A stretch of DNA of 50,352 nt from an uncultured Erysipelotrichaceae bacterium (GTDB lineage: Bacteria; Bacillota_I; Bacilli_A; RFN20; CAG-826): positions 1 to 50,352 of the forward strand of contig CADBNT010000003.1 of NCBI GenBank assembly GCA_902796125.1, written 5' to 3'. The notes under the pieces were generated by a model. That model ran no database searches, was not told where the DNA came from, and saw nothing but the letters and a program-made list of their open reading frames with translations. Below are positions 7,415 to 15,945 of this stretch, piece by piece (the stretch's first letter is position 1; every line of letters begins with the position of its first letter). Position numbers and translations under genes: made by a program.

Positions 7415-8746
7415 CTATTCACCTGTTACAGATAGTTTTTTAACGTAAATACTTGGAGTGGTAACACCACTTTCTATTAAGAATTTGGAGTTATTTGCTA
7501 CGTCTTTAATTCCCATAAAGACATCAACCAAATTGCCTGCAACTGTAATTAAGGAAAGTGGTTCAGCAAGCTTTCCATCTCTAATCATGAATCCTTCAGC
7601 TTGAAGTGAGAAATTGCCTGATTGAGCATTCATTCCTGCGTGCATTCCGTGTAATTCAGTGATGTATACGCCTTCGTTAATTTTAGAGAGGATTTCTTCT
7701 TCACTCTTACGACCTGGTTTAACAACAATGTTAACTATTCCAGCGTGAGTCTTGCCACCTCCGCGGTAGCCATTTCCAGTTGGTTCAACTCCGTCTTTTG
7801 CAGCAGTCTCTAATGTATATAAATATGTTTCAAGATTTCCTTTTTTAATAAGGAATTTTTTATTTGTTGCTACACCTTCATCATCAAAGTATCTGAAGTA
7901 ATAATTCTTTAATAAAGGATTCTCCAAAACTGTTAATTTTTTAGATGCGATTTGTTGATGAAGTTTTCCGATAAACATTGATGATTTCTTTTGAACTTCT
8001 TCAGCGTCAATATTTGATAAGTATGCTTTTAATAAAGATGCAGTGGTGCTTTGGTCAAAGACGACAGGATATTTTTTGCTCTTACATTGCTTTGCGCCAA
8101 GGCGTTTAAGAGCATCATTAGCAACATCACTTACGAATTTATCAACATCAAATTCGCCATCTTTAATAGAAGCAAAAACTTTAAATCCAGTACGGACTTC
8201 GTCTCCATCTTTAGCAGTGACTTCTGCCACAAAATCATAACTGGCGGTTTTGTCTTTTAACTTTAACCCGTATGAATTTGATAATTGAGATTCTGAAATA
8301 CCTTCATCATATGATAAAGTGGCAACTTCATTAATGCGTTTATCATACGCTAATAAGCGTTTTTCAATTTCTAAAAGGAGATCAATCTTTTCACTGATTG
8401 GTTTACCAACAATGTTTTTATCAAAGAGATTTTTCTTGTGATATTTTTCACTGCCTTTAAAGATGATGCTTGGATCATCGCTTTCAACAATAGTGGCAGT
8501 GTCTTTAATAGAATTAATCAAGAATTCAGGAGTATTTTTATCGATAGCTTCAGTAGTAACTGTTCCAAACTTTCCATTAACAATTCCTCTAGCGACTACT
8601 AAGTAGGAATCGCTTTGAGTAAAGGAACTAACTTCTTTATGAAAAATAGAAACTGAAAGAGAATATGAACGATGCAAGTATAAATCTGCAGCTTCAAATT
8701 TATTTTCTTTAGCAAGTTCAAAGAATTTTTTATCATTTAATCTCAT
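7415..8746 (-). CDS. TldE/PmbA-type subunit of a TldD/TldE metalloprotease
   Basis: A 443-residue member of the TldD/PmbA (modulator of DNA gyrase) family. In characterised systems TldD and TldE form a heterodimeric protease that degrades unfolded peptides and trims leader peptides of microcins; TldE is the non-metal subunit. Seen: family blocks such as SYDEGISESQLSNSYGL, KKYPVVFDQSTTASLLKAYL, GKTHAGIVNIVVKPGRKS and the C-terminal GMHAGMNAQSGNFSLQAEGF followed by MIRDGKL. There is no HExxxH, which fits the TldE role. Its ATG overlaps the tldD stop by 4 bases, as in many bacteria, so the two are coupled. No peptide precursor gene is seen nearby. Confidence 0.9.
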   Translation of the reverse strand: MRLNDKKFFELAKENKFEAADLYLHRSYSLSVSIFHKEVSSFTQSDSYLVVARGIVNGKFGTVTTEAIDKNTPEFLINSIKDTATIVESDDPSIIFKGSEKYHKKNLFDKNIVGKPISEKIDLLLEIEKRLLAYDKRINEVATLSYDEGISESQLSNSYGLKLKDKTASYDFVAEVTAKDGDEVRTGFKVFASIKDGEFDVDKFVSDVANDALKRLGAKQCKSKKYPVVFDQSTTASLLKAYLSNIDAEEVQKKSSMFIGKLHQQIASKKLTVLENPLLKNYYFRYFDDEGVATNKKFLIKKGNLETYLYTLETAAKDGVEPTGNGYRGGGKTHAGIVNIVVKPGRKSEEEILSKINEGVYITELHGMHAGMNAQSGNFSLQAEGFMIRDGKLAEPLSLITVAGNLVDVFMGIKDVANNSKFLIESGVTTPSIYVKKLSVTGE

Positions 8747-10140
8747 TTTAATTCTCCTCCATTTCCACCCACGGTGATTTCGCTTAAGCGAATTGTTGGT
8801 TGTCCTACGTCAACTGGAATACTTCCACTGACCGAACCACACATGCCTTGAGAGAGCACTAAATCATTTCCGACCATGTCGATATTCTTTAAGATTTCTT
8901 TTCCAGAGCCAATTAATGAAGCACCTCTAACAGGTTCAGCGATTTTTCCATCGCGGATAATGTAGGCTTCGCTACAACCAAAGTTAAATTCACCAGTTGT
9001 AGGATTAACCGATCCACCTGCAAATGATTTTGCGTATAAACCAAGTTTAGTAGCAGCAATAATTTCTTCTGGAGTAGATTTTCCGGCTGCAATATATGTG
9101 TTTGACATACGTGAAGTAGGTTCATATTTATAAGATTCACGACGTGAAGCGCCATTGCCTTTCATGCCCATACGACGTCCGTTGAAATCATCAATTAAGT
9201 AATTGGTTAAAATCCCATCTTTAATAAGGACAGTCTTTTGGGTTGGATTTCCTTCATCATCGATATTGTTTGAACCCCATTCGTTTCCAATGGTTCCATC
9301 ATCGATAGCGGTGACGACATCTGAGGCAATCTTTTCTCCTAATTTGCCTGACATAACAGATAAGTTCTTAGCAACCGATGTTGCTTCAAGAGGGTGTCCA
9401 CAAGCTTCGTGGAATAAGACACCACCAAAAGCATTGCCAATAACTACTGGCATTCTTCCGCTTGGACATTCTTTTGCGTACAAGAATTTGATTGAGGTTT
9501 CTGCGCATTTCTTAGCAAGAGCTTCAATATCGATATTTTTATAGAAATATTCAAAGCCTGCTAAAGCGCCCGGACCTTCAAAAGCAGTCTCAATTTTGCC
9601 TTGATCAGCAGCAATAGACATTAAAAGAAGACGATTTCTTTCCTTTTCGTCATTAAATATGATGCCTTTACTTGTGACTATAGAGATTTTGGAGTGACTG
9701 CTCGCGATTGCGGCTCTTGAACGAACGATTTTTGGATCGAATTCTCTAATAACTTTTTCACCTTTTTTCAAATATGCGACTACTTCTGAACTTGGTACGC
9801 TCAAAAATGGTCTTTCGATTGGGTGATTGTTCTTAACATTTTTAATCTTTAGATTCTCAACGCTTAGAACACGTTTTCCAGAGAATGAATTAGATAAAGA
9901 ATCCGCTAATGTTTTCAAGCTTTTAAACGAAACATCATTCGTGTAGCCGTAAACACTTTGGAGTTCTTTAAGAAGTCTGATGCCTGCACCATGAGTTTGG
10001 ACTATAGTGGATGATTCTACCTTTCCATTTTCAACAAGAATGGATTTAGAAACTTTGTCTTCAATGAAAATTTCGCAATAATCCGCTCCTGAAGAAAGGC
10101 CAGCATTCAAAACTTCGATACATTGTTTTTTACTTATCAT
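8743..10140 (-). CDS. tldD: TldD-type metalloprotease subunit
   Basis: A 465-residue zinc-dependent TldD homologue, the catalytic partner of the next gene. The metal motif HEACGH lies at residues about 244-249 (HExxxH) inside GGVLFHEACGHPLEATS. Other family blocks are GNEWGSNNIDDEGNPTQKTV, RRMGMKGNGASRRESYKYEP, TSRMSNTYIAAGKST and GGSVNPTTGEFNFGCSEAY. The length is typical. AAGGAGC stands before the ATG at 10140. It is the first gene of a tldD-tldE pair. The natural substrate cannot be deduced; general peptide turnover is the safest inference in the absence of a RiPP precursor. Confidence 0.93.
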   Translation of the reverse strand: MISKKQCIEVLNAGLSSGADYCEIFIEDKVSKSILVENGKVESSTIVQTHGAGIRLLKELQSVYGYTNDVSFKSLKTLADSLSNSFSGKRVLSVENLKIKNVKNNHPIERPFLSVPSSEVVAYLKKGEKVIREFDPKIVRSRAAIASSHSKISIVTSKGIIFNDEKERNRLLLMSIAADQGKIETAFEGPGALAGFEYFYKNIDIEALAKKCAETSIKFLYAKECPSGRMPVVIGNAFGGVLFHEACGHPLEATSVAKNLSVMSGKLGEKIASDVVTAIDDGTIGNEWGSNNIDDEGNPTQKTVLIKDGILTNYLIDDFNGRRMGMKGNGASRRESYKYEPTSRMSNTYIAAGKSTPEEIIAATKLGLYAKSFAGGSVNPTTGEFNFGCSEAYIIRDGKIAEPVRGASLIGSGKEILKNIDMVGNDLVLSQGMCGSVSGSIPVDVGQPTIRLSEITVGGNGGELK

Positions 10141-10178
10141 AAGTATGCTCCTTGAATTTGAAATAATTCTAACACCTG

Positions 10179-10207
10179 ATTATAAAAAGTGCATTCAAAA
10201 TGCAAAA
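10179..10207 (-). promoter_or_regulatory. Probable tldD promoter in the 202-base gap before tldD
   Basis: On the minus strand TATAAT (10184-10179) is preceded at 17 bases by TTTTGC. The rest of the 10141-10342 gap is very AT-rich. An open frame there (10145-10342, plus strand) has no ribosome site, starts inside the tldD leader and has a Lys-rich low-complexity translation, so I do not call it a gene. Confidence 0.4.
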
Positions 10208-10342
10208 ACCATAATAAAGAAAACAAATAAGTGCTTTAAAAAACACATATTTATTTATCCGAAAAAATTGAAATCAATACGTATTATTTTGAATGAAAAA
10301 GTTTTGCAAAAACTGAATAAAATCTTTGCAAAACTCGAATAA

Positions 10343-11893
10343 TTACTTAGTGTAGTTGTACTTGATTGGCTTAGTAAAAGCGAACCATTTATGCTCTTTG
10401 CTTAGTATTCTTTGGATGGCCCATTTGCCAGTCATGAGTGCAATAGGTAATCCGCCTGGCATTAAAGCCCATTGACCAGATACGACAACGTTCTTTACGC
10501 CTTTAATTTTGCCATCATAATAGAACATTGAACCTGTTGATGTGAATGCAAATGGCATATAGGCACCATGATAGGCATTCGTGTATCGGTTAAATGTCTT
10601 TGGAGTAACAATATCTATTATTTCTAACGAATCTTTAAGCGATGGAAACTTCTCGATTATACGTTTTTGAACTTCCAATGCTAATTTTTCTTTTTCGTAA
10701 TTGTAAACAGGCTTTGTTTTATTTAACTCATCCCAATATTCATAGTCTTTATCGCTTTGAAAGATAAGGGTGTTAAGAATTGTTTTTCCATCAACAATGA
10801 AATAAGGATCATAATTATATGCTCTAGTTCTTAATGATTGAACAAATGAAGTTCCTGCTTCAAAAGGTTCAACAGGGAATTCATAGGTAGATGTAATGCC
10901 GAGTTCCCTATATTTCTTCTCATCAACAGAGAAAGTAACAAGAGCACATGATTGGGTCGGATATATTTTTTGAAGTCTTCTTCGCTTTTCAAATCCTTTG
11001 ATAACGTACTTATCTTTCAGAAGATGGGAGATTGTTTCAAATGAATCGCATGCTGCAATGACATAATCAGCTTCAACGATTGTTCCGTCTTTGAGTTTTA
11101 CACCTTTTGCAACACCGTCTTTAATGACAATTTCTTCAACTTCTTTTGCGTAATGGATTTTTCCACCCACGTGTTCATATTCCCTAACCATATTATTAAT
11201 AATGGTTTTTGATCCGCCTTTTGGAACTCCTCCATTTCCAACAGAAACAGTTCCGAAAGCATATAAAGTTGTATAAAGATTTCCATCACCTGGAACAATA
11301 TGGTTTAAAAGATATCTAATTGCAGGAGATTTGAACTTTAAACTATATTTATAGTTACTTTTTTTGCTAGCGTAAAAATAGACATTTAAATAAGGTAATA
11401 AACTAAGGCCAACTTTCATCAATTTCCAAAGTGACATTTCCGATAAAGGAATATCAATTGGAAGATGGAGATTTTGGAACGCTAAAATGAGCTTAATTGT
11501 CTTCTTTATTAATCTTTTATCTTCAGGAGAGATTTCGATTAATTCCTGTTCAAGCTTATTTAAGTCACACCAAAGAGTGATAGGTGTGCCTTCGCAGATG
11601 ATAGTGCCAAAATTATCAGGCTCAATTATATCTTCTTGAGTAAAGGCGCCAACATCCTTCCACATGTAGTTGATTTCGGTTCCTTCTCTAGTGCCGGTAA
11701 GCCAGTGAATGCAGCCATCAACAGTGAAACCTTTTCTAGTCCACGAAGTGCATAGGCCTCCTGCAACAGGATTCTTTTCATAGATTTCAGTTATAAATCC
11801 ATGTTTTTGGCCATATATTCCACTAGATAAACCGGAGATTCCTCCACCTACAATGATTATCTTTTTTAAACTATCGTTTTTAACCTTCTTCAT
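10343..11893 (-). CDS. FAD-dependent oxidoreductase of the phytoene desaturase / carotenoid isomerase type
   Basis: A 516-residue protein of the NAD(P)/FAD-binding CrtI-like superfamily. The dinucleotide motif KIIIVGGGISGLSSGIYG is at residues about 10-28, followed by EIYEKNPVAGGLCTSW (the E that binds ribose, then GG). The second FAD block is DYVIAACDSFETISHLL, and the C-terminal FAD motif is NVVVSGQWALMPGGLPIALM. GNGGVPKGGSKTIINNMV is the usual substrate-domain marker. No carotenoid synthesis genes (crtB, crtE) are near, so a role in carotenoids is doubtful; similar enzymes in gut Bacilli act on unknown lipids. The ATG has no Shine-Dalgarno site and a TATAAT box only 11 bases away, suggesting a leaderless or nearly leaderless transcript. 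Confidence 0.85.
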   Translation of the reverse strand: MKKVKNDSLKKIIIVGGGISGLSSGIYGQKHGFITEIYEKNPVAGGLCTSWTRKGFTVDGCIHWLTGTREGTEINYMWKDVGAFTQEDIIEPDNFGTIICEGTPITLWCDLNKLEQELIEISPEDKRLIKKTIKLILAFQNLHLPIDIPLSEMSLWKLMKVGLSLLPYLNVYFYASKKSNYKYSLKFKSPAIRYLLNHIVPGDGNLYTTLYAFGTVSVGNGGVPKGGSKTIINNMVREYEHVGGKIHYAKEVEEIVIKDGVAKGVKLKDGTIVEADYVIAACDSFETISHLLKDKYVIKGFEKRRRLQKIYPTQSCALVTFSVDEKKYRELGITSTYEFPVEPFEAGTSFVQSLRTRAYNYDPYFIVDGKTILNTLIFQSDKDYEYWDELNKTKPVYNYEKEKLALEVQKRIIEKFPSLKDSLEIIDIVTPKTFNRYTNAYHGAYMPFAFTSTGSMFYYDGKIKGVKNVVVSGQWALMPGGLPIALMTGKWAIQRILSKEHKWFAFTKPIKYNYTK

Positions 11894-11904
11894 TTGGACT
11901 AACT

Positions 11905-11910
11905 ATTATA
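11905..11910 (-). promoter_or_regulatory. -10 box of the FAD oxidoreductase gene, very close to the start codon
   Basis: TATAAT on the minus strand ends 11 bases before the ATG at 11893. No good -35 hexamer is visible (TTTTAT at 17 bases). Transcription would begin about 2-5 bases before the start codon. Confidence 0.45.
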
Positions 11911-11946
11911 ATTGTTTGATTTATTTAATAAAACAAAAAAGATTGT

Positions 11947-11976
11947 TTGCTTTTAACTGATTAATAATGATAAAAT
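11947..11976 (+). promoter_or_regulatory. Promoter of rpmE
   Basis: TTGCTT (11947-11952), an 18-base spacer and TAAAAT (11971-11976) precede a leader of about 50 bases to the L31 start codon. Confidence 0.6.
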
Positions 11977-11993
11977 CACTATCACAACTTTCT

Positions 11994-12013
11994 TTAGGAC
12001 CTATAAGGCCTAA
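11994..12013 (+). promoter_or_regulatory. Hairpin in the rpmE leader, candidate L31 autoregulatory element
   Basis: TTAGG-A-CCT, loop ATA, AGG-CCTAA forms an 8-bp stem with one bulged A, ending 3 bases before the GGAAGGAG ribosome site. Ribosomal-leader elements controlling rpmE are known as a class in Bacillota, and repression by L31 binding next to the ribosome site is the likely reading. Whether it matches that published structure has to be tested with a covariance model. Confidence 0.45.
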
Positions 12014-12031
12014 GGCGGAAGGAGTAATGAA

Positions 12032-12235
12032 ATGAAAAAAGGAATTCATCCAGAATCACACAAAATCACAGTTACATGTGTATCTTGCGGAGCAACATTC
12101 GAAACTCACTCCACAAGCAAATCAATCCACGTTGATACATGCTCAAACTGTCACCCATTCTATACTGGTAAACAAAGATTTGTTCAATCAGATGGACGTG
12201 TTGATCGTTTCAATAAAAAATACGGTCTTAAATAA
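12032..12235 (+). CDS. rpmE: Ribosomal protein L31, zinc-binding form
   Basis: A 67-residue 50S subunit protein. The start [16 protein letters not shown] and end [21 protein letters not shown] are typical of L31. The four cysteines in TCVSCGATF and DTCSNCHPF (residues about 16, 19, 37 and 40) make this the C+ form, which binds zinc and can serve as a zinc reserve where a Cys-free paralogue exists. A strong AAGGAG ribosome site lies 7 bases upstream. The gene has its own promoter, a structured leader and a terminator, so it is monocistronic. Confidence 0.97.
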   Translation: MKKGIHPESHKITVTCVSCGATFETHSTSKSIHVDTCSNCHPFYTGKQRFVQSDGRVDRFNKKYGLK

Positions 12236-12248
12236 GAAAATAAAAGAG

Positions 12249-12271
12249 CTCGCGAATGTGCGAGTTTTTTT
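12249..12271 (+). terminator. Rho-independent terminator of rpmE
   Basis: CTCGC / GCGAG stem with a 6-base loop followed by seven T residues, 13 bases after the stop codon. Confidence 0.85.
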
Positions 12272-12323
12272 ATTATTCATAACGCATAATTTTATAGTGG
12301 TTTTAAATTTTATTTAATTGGTT

Positions 12324-12329
12324 TATAAT
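12324..12329 (+). promoter_or_regulatory. -10 box for the nuclease genes
   Basis: A perfect TATAAT lies 39 bases before the start codon at 12369. The -35 region is poor (TTTTAA at 17 bases). A CTAAGGAG ribosome site stands 9 bases before the ATG. Confidence 0.45.
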
Positions 12330-12368
12330 TAATTTGTTAGCTATTTGGTTAACTAAGGAGAAAACTAT

Positions 12369-13223
12369 ATGAATAAAAATGTCAAATTAGTATTAACCTT
12401 ATCTTCAGTAGCAATTTTACTTTGCTCTTGCCGAGGCGGAAGAGGACGTGGCTCAAGTGTTGTTCCACCAACAAGTGGTGATGTACCAACATCTGTAGAT
12501 CCAGGAACATCTGTTGAACCTGCAACGTCAACTGATCCAGGAGATTATTACGCTTCTATAGATTCAAGCCTCATGGGCCAAGACTTAGTAAATGCTTTAA
12601 ACGCTCTTAATAATACAAAAAGAACGTATCTAGTCGGTTATGATGCTATGTTAAATAAACCTGCTCAAGGTTTTTATGTTACAGATCCAGGAGAATCTCG
12701 TAATAAATATACACTTACTTCTTTCTATTCTGGCACTGAAAGAAAAGGCACAAGTGGAATGAACCGTGAACACGTTTGGCCAAAATCACATGGTGGCAAC
12801 TTAGTTGAAGACGATATTCATATGCCAAGACCAACTATTACAGCTGAAAATGGCTCACGTGGTAATTCTTTCTATGTTGAAGGAATGAAGACAGAACATA
12901 ATGGTTGGGATCCAGCCATGGAAGACTTCGGTCTAGAATCATATCGTGGCGATTCAGCCAGAATTATCTTCTATTGCGCGATTGCTTCAACCCAATTAAA
13001 GATTATTGATTCTGCTACATCTACCGGTTCTAACCAAATGGGCAAATTATCTGATTTGTTAAAATGGAATCTTAAATATCCTGTTTTAGAAAGAGAAAAC
13101 ATTCGTAATGAAGGCGCTCAATCATTACAGGGTAATAGAAATCCATTTATCGACCACCCAGAATACGCATGCCGTATTTGGGGCAATACAAATTCAACAA
13201 CAAAGCAAATTTGTGGGATGTAA
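12369..13223 (+). CDS. Secreted lipoprotein with endonuclease I (EndA/NucM) domain, copy 1
   Basis: A 284-residue protein with a lipoprotein signal (residues 1-20; lipobox LLCSC), then an Arg-Gly run RGGRGRG and a Pro/Thr/Ser linker of about 30 residues. The catalytic domain begins near residue 58 (YYASIDSSLMGQDLVNAL). The His-Me-finger core is NREHVWPKSHGGNLVEDDIH, with the general-base His in EHVWP and an acidic/His metal pair in DDIH. SARIIFYCAIA and NPFIDHPEYACRIWGN complete the family. These enzymes cut DNA and RNA outside the cell. The anchored form suggests a role in nucleotide scavenging or competitor-DNA breakdown (inference). It shares its ends with the next gene, showing a tandem duplication. 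Confidence 0.9.
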   Translation: MNKNVKLVLTLSSVAILLCSCRGGRGRGSSVVPPTSGDVPTSVDPGTSVEPATSTDPGDYYASIDSSLMGQDLVNALNALNNTKRTYLVGYDAMLNKPAQGFYVTDPGESRNKYTLTSFYSGTERKGTSGMNREHVWPKSHGGNLVEDDIHMPRPTITAENGSRGNSFYVEGMKTEHNGWDPAMEDFGLESYRGDSARIIFYCAIASTQLKIIDSATSTGSNQMGKLSDLLKWNLKYPVLERENIRNEGAQSLQGNRNPFIDHPEYACRIWGNTNSTTKQICGM

Positions 13224-13228
13224 TTAAT

Positions 13229-14302
13229 ATGAAAAAGAACGTTAAATTAATTGTTACAGTTTCATCTATCGCACTTTTATTATGTGCGTGTAGAGGCGGG
13301 CGTGGGAGAGGCTCTGAAAGTTCAATCCCTTTACCATGGGTTAGTAGTTCTACAACCATTGTTCCAACAACCGGAAGTGCACCAACTACCGGTGGTACCA
13401 CTCAAGGTGGATCAAGCGGGACAACTGGCACATCTCAAGCTAGTAGCACAACAGGAACAACACAAAGCGGATCGAGTAGTACGACATCATCTTCACATGG
13501 AACCAGTTCTACTCAATCTAGTTCTTCATCGCATACTACAAGTTCTACCCAGCCAACCTCTATTACTCCTACGTCGCAATCCAGTGATGTCCAAGCATAC
13601 TATGCTTCTATCAGCGATTCACTTTCAGGAACCTCTTTACTAAATGCTCTAAATTCTTTAAATAATTCAAAGAAGACAAGGAATGTAACTTATAACGGGA
13701 TGAAAACATTCGCTGCAAAATGCGATATTGATCCTGATGGTTCAGGCAAAATCATTGGTTTTTATGATAATGCGAAAATCGGCCCGGCTTGGGATAGTGC
13801 CGCCACATGGAATAGAGAACACGTTTGGCCTGATTGTAGAGGAGGAAACCTTGTTGAAGGTGATGCACATATGCCTAGACCTGCATCTGTGTCTGTAAAT
13901 AGTGACCGTGGAAGTAAGGGGTTCGGAACCGAATCATATGACCCAGGACAATATGTGGCTTATTATAGGGGAGTTTGCGCCCGAATTATCTTTTATTGTG
14001 CTATTGCAAACAAAAATTTGAAGCTAATTGAAGACCCGATTAATTACAGTGGTGGAAGTCCAAGTGATTCAATGGGATGTTTAAGCGATATGCTTAGATG
14101 GAATCTTCAATATCTCCCATCAGACACATCTTTTACTGGTGGTAACGATCTTGCACGTCGAGTTGAATTGAATAGAAATGAAGTCATCCAAAAAGATTCG
14201 GCTGGTCAAGGAAATAGAAATCCATTTATTGATCACCCAGAATACGCCTGCCGTATTTGGGGTAATACAAATTCAACCACAAGATCCGTTTGTGGAATGT
14301 AA
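13229..14302 (+). CDS. Secreted lipoprotein with endonuclease I domain, copy 2, with long Ser/Thr linker
   Basis: Starts at ATG 13229, 5 bases after the stop of copy 1; the frame is open a further 20 codons upstream, but those lie inside copy 1 and lack a signal peptide. 357 residues: a signal with lipobox LLCAC, again RGGRGRG, then a Ser/Thr/Gln-rich linker of about 90 residues, much longer than in copy 1. The nuclease domain begins near YYASISDSLSGTSLLNAL with the core NREHVWPDCRGGNLVEGDAH and the same C-terminal block NPFIDHPEYACRIWGNTNST. No strong ribosome site is visible, so translation is probably coupled to copy 1. The region after the core has diverged more than the ends, suggesting altered specificity. 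Confidence 0.9.
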   Translation: MKKNVKLIVTVSSIALLLCACRGGRGRGSESSIPLPWVSSSTTIVPTTGSAPTTGGTTQGGSSGTTGTSQASSTTGTTQSGSSSTTSSSHGTSSTQSSSSSHTTSSTQPTSITPTSQSSDVQAYYASISDSLSGTSLLNALNSLNNSKKTRNVTYNGMKTFAAKCDIDPDGSGKIIGFYDNAKIGPAWDSAATWNREHVWPDCRGGNLVEGDAHMPRPASVSVNSDRGSKGFGTESYDPGQYVAYYRGVCARIIFYCAIANKNLKLIEDPINYSGGSPSDSMGCLSDMLRWNLQYLPSDTSFTGGNDLARRVELNRNEVIQKDSAGQGNRNPFIDHPEYACRIWGNTNSTTRSVCGM

Positions 14303-14332
14303 TTCCGCTTAATAGAACAAGGAGTACCTCAT

Positions 14333-15913
14333 ATGAAAAACAAGTTCTATATTACTACGCCTATTTACTACCCAAGCGCAGAAGCGCATATTGGGCATGC
14401 GTATTGCACAGTCATGTGCGACATTTTAGCTCGTTATAAGAGACTTAGAGGTGTAGAAACCTACTTCTTAACCGGCACTGATGAACACGGCCAAAAAATT
14501 CAAGAGAAGGCCAAAGACAAAGGTGTCACTCCACAACAATATGTCGATGAAATCGCTGCAAAATTCATTGATTTATGGAAAGAATTAAGAATTTCTAACG
14601 ACGATTTTATTCGTACAACTCAAGATAGACACGTTAAAGCAACACAGAAGGTTTTTTCAAAACTTTTTGCTAATGATGATATCTATTTAGGAAAGTATGA
14701 AGGTTGGTATTGTACGCCGTGTGAATCGTTCTGGACTGACACTCAAGTTGGTGAAGATCATCTTTGTCCAGACTGTGGACGTCCAGTTCATAAGGAAGTA
14801 GAAGAAGCCTATTTCTTCAAGACACAAAAGTATCTTCCTCAACTATTAAAAGAAATGGATGAAAATCCAAAATTCATCCTCCCTATCGCTCGTAAAAACG
14901 AGATGATGAATACATTTATTAAACCAGGATTAAATGATCTTTGTGTTTCTCGCACATCATTTGATTGGGGCGTGCCAATTTTAGAAAATCCAAAACATGT
15001 TATGTATGTTTGGTTAGACGCACTCAGTAATTATATTACTGCTCTTGGTTACGGTAGCGATAACGATTCGTTATTTAAGAAATTCTGGGCTGACCCAAAT
15101 TGCGAAATCGTTCATGTTGTCGGAGCAGATATTTCTCGTTTCCATGTTATTTATTGGCCAATGTTTTTAACAGGCTTAGGATTAAGACTCCCAGACCGTG
15201 TATTCGTTCATGGCTTATTAGATTTAAATGGCGACAAGATGTCCAAATCAAAAGGCAATGTTGTTTCACCTCTTCCTTTAATCAAACGATATGGTGTTGA
15301 TGCTGTAAGATGGTTCTTAGCTCGTGAATTTGCATTTGGCTCTGATGGTCGCTTCACTTCTGAACTATTTGCCGAAAGAACAAACATGGATTTAGCGAAC
15401 AACTTTGGCAATCTTGTCAATCGCACATCTGCTATGATTGTTAAGTACTTCGATGGCGTTGTTCCAGAACTTAGAAGTCCAAGTGAAAAAGAAGAAAATA
15501 TTCGAGTTTTGACTGAAAAAACTGTTAAAACATACGAAATCTGCATGGATGATTTAAAGGTTTCTGAAGGATTAACTGCAGTTGGTGAATTACTTAATGC
15601 TGCAAATAAATATATCGAAGAATCTCAACCTTGGGTCTTATCCAAAGAAGGAAGAATTGAAGAATTAGGTAATGTAATGGCTGTGTTAGTTAACTCAATT
15701 GTTACTGCTACAAAACTACTTTCTCCAGTTCTAGTTGAATCAGCGCCTAAAGTTTACGCGCAATTTGGATTAAACAAGGAACAAGAAAAGTACGACCTCG
15801 TTTATGAATTCTGTCCATTTAAAGGCAATAAGGTATCTAGATGTGATCCTTTATTCCCGAGACTTGATATAAAGGTTGAAACTGAATATATTGATTCAAT
15901 CTCAAAACATTAA
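14333..15913 (+). CDS. metG: Methionine-tRNA ligase
   Basis: A 526-residue class I aminoacyl-tRNA synthetase that charges tRNA-Met. Seen: the HIGH motif in SAEAHIGHAYCTVMCDILA (residues about 15-30), the connective domain with CTPCESFW and CPDCGRP (four Cys, one zinc knuckle pair), ARKNEMMN, and the KMSKSKGN signature near residue 303. It ends soon after the anticodon-binding helical domain, so it lacks the C-terminal tRNA-binding (Arc1p-like) domain carried by B. subtilis MetS of about 660 residues. AAGGAGTACC stands 8 bases before the ATG. It follows the nuclease genes by 30 bases without a terminator, so they may share a message. Confidence 0.97.
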   Translation: MKNKFYITTPIYYPSAEAHIGHAYCTVMCDILARYKRLRGVETYFLTGTDEHGQKIQEKAKDKGVTPQQYVDEIAAKFIDLWKELRISNDDFIRTTQDRHVKATQKVFSKLFANDDIYLGKYEGWYCTPCESFWTDTQVGEDHLCPDCGRPVHKEVEEAYFFKTQKYLPQLLKEMDENPKFILPIARKNEMMNTFIKPGLNDLCVSRTSFDWGVPILENPKHVMYVWLDALSNYITALGYGSDNDSLFKKFWADPNCEIVHVVGADISRFHVIYWPMFLTGLGLRLPDRVFVHGLLDLNGDKMSKSKGNVVSPLPLIKRYGVDAVRWFLAREFAFGSDGRFTSELFAERTNMDLANNFGNLVNRTSAMIVKYFDGVVPELRSPSEKEENIRVLTEKTVKTYEICMDDLKVSEGLTAVGELLNAANKYIEESQPWVLSKEGRIEELGNVMAVLVNSIVTATKLLSPVLVESAPKVYAQFGLNKEQEKYDLVYEFCPFKGNKVSRCDPLFPRLDIKVETEYIDSISKH

Positions 15914-15919
15914 AAAAAT

Positions 15920-15945
15920 GACTCAGGCAAACGCTTGAGTCTTTT
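15920..15945. terminator. Terminator between convergent metG and the SDR-DUF3810 gene
   Basis: A 9-bp stem GACTCAGGC / GCTTGAGTC (one G-T pair), loop AAAC, with A7 on the left and TTTT on the right; usable from both sides. The T tract overlaps the stop codon of the minus-strand gene. Confidence 0.85.

Noticed and set aside
10145-10342. A 65-codon plus-strand open frame between tldD and the FAD oxidoreductase
   Set aside because: No ribosome site, begins inside the tldD leader, Lys/Ile-rich low-complexity translation, and overlaps the likely tldD promoter.
13371-13590. Low-complexity Ser/Thr repeats that might be a tandem DNA repeat or CRISPR-like array
   Set aside because: Codons vary while the amino-acid composition is kept; this is a protein linker with no regular spacer-repeat unit.
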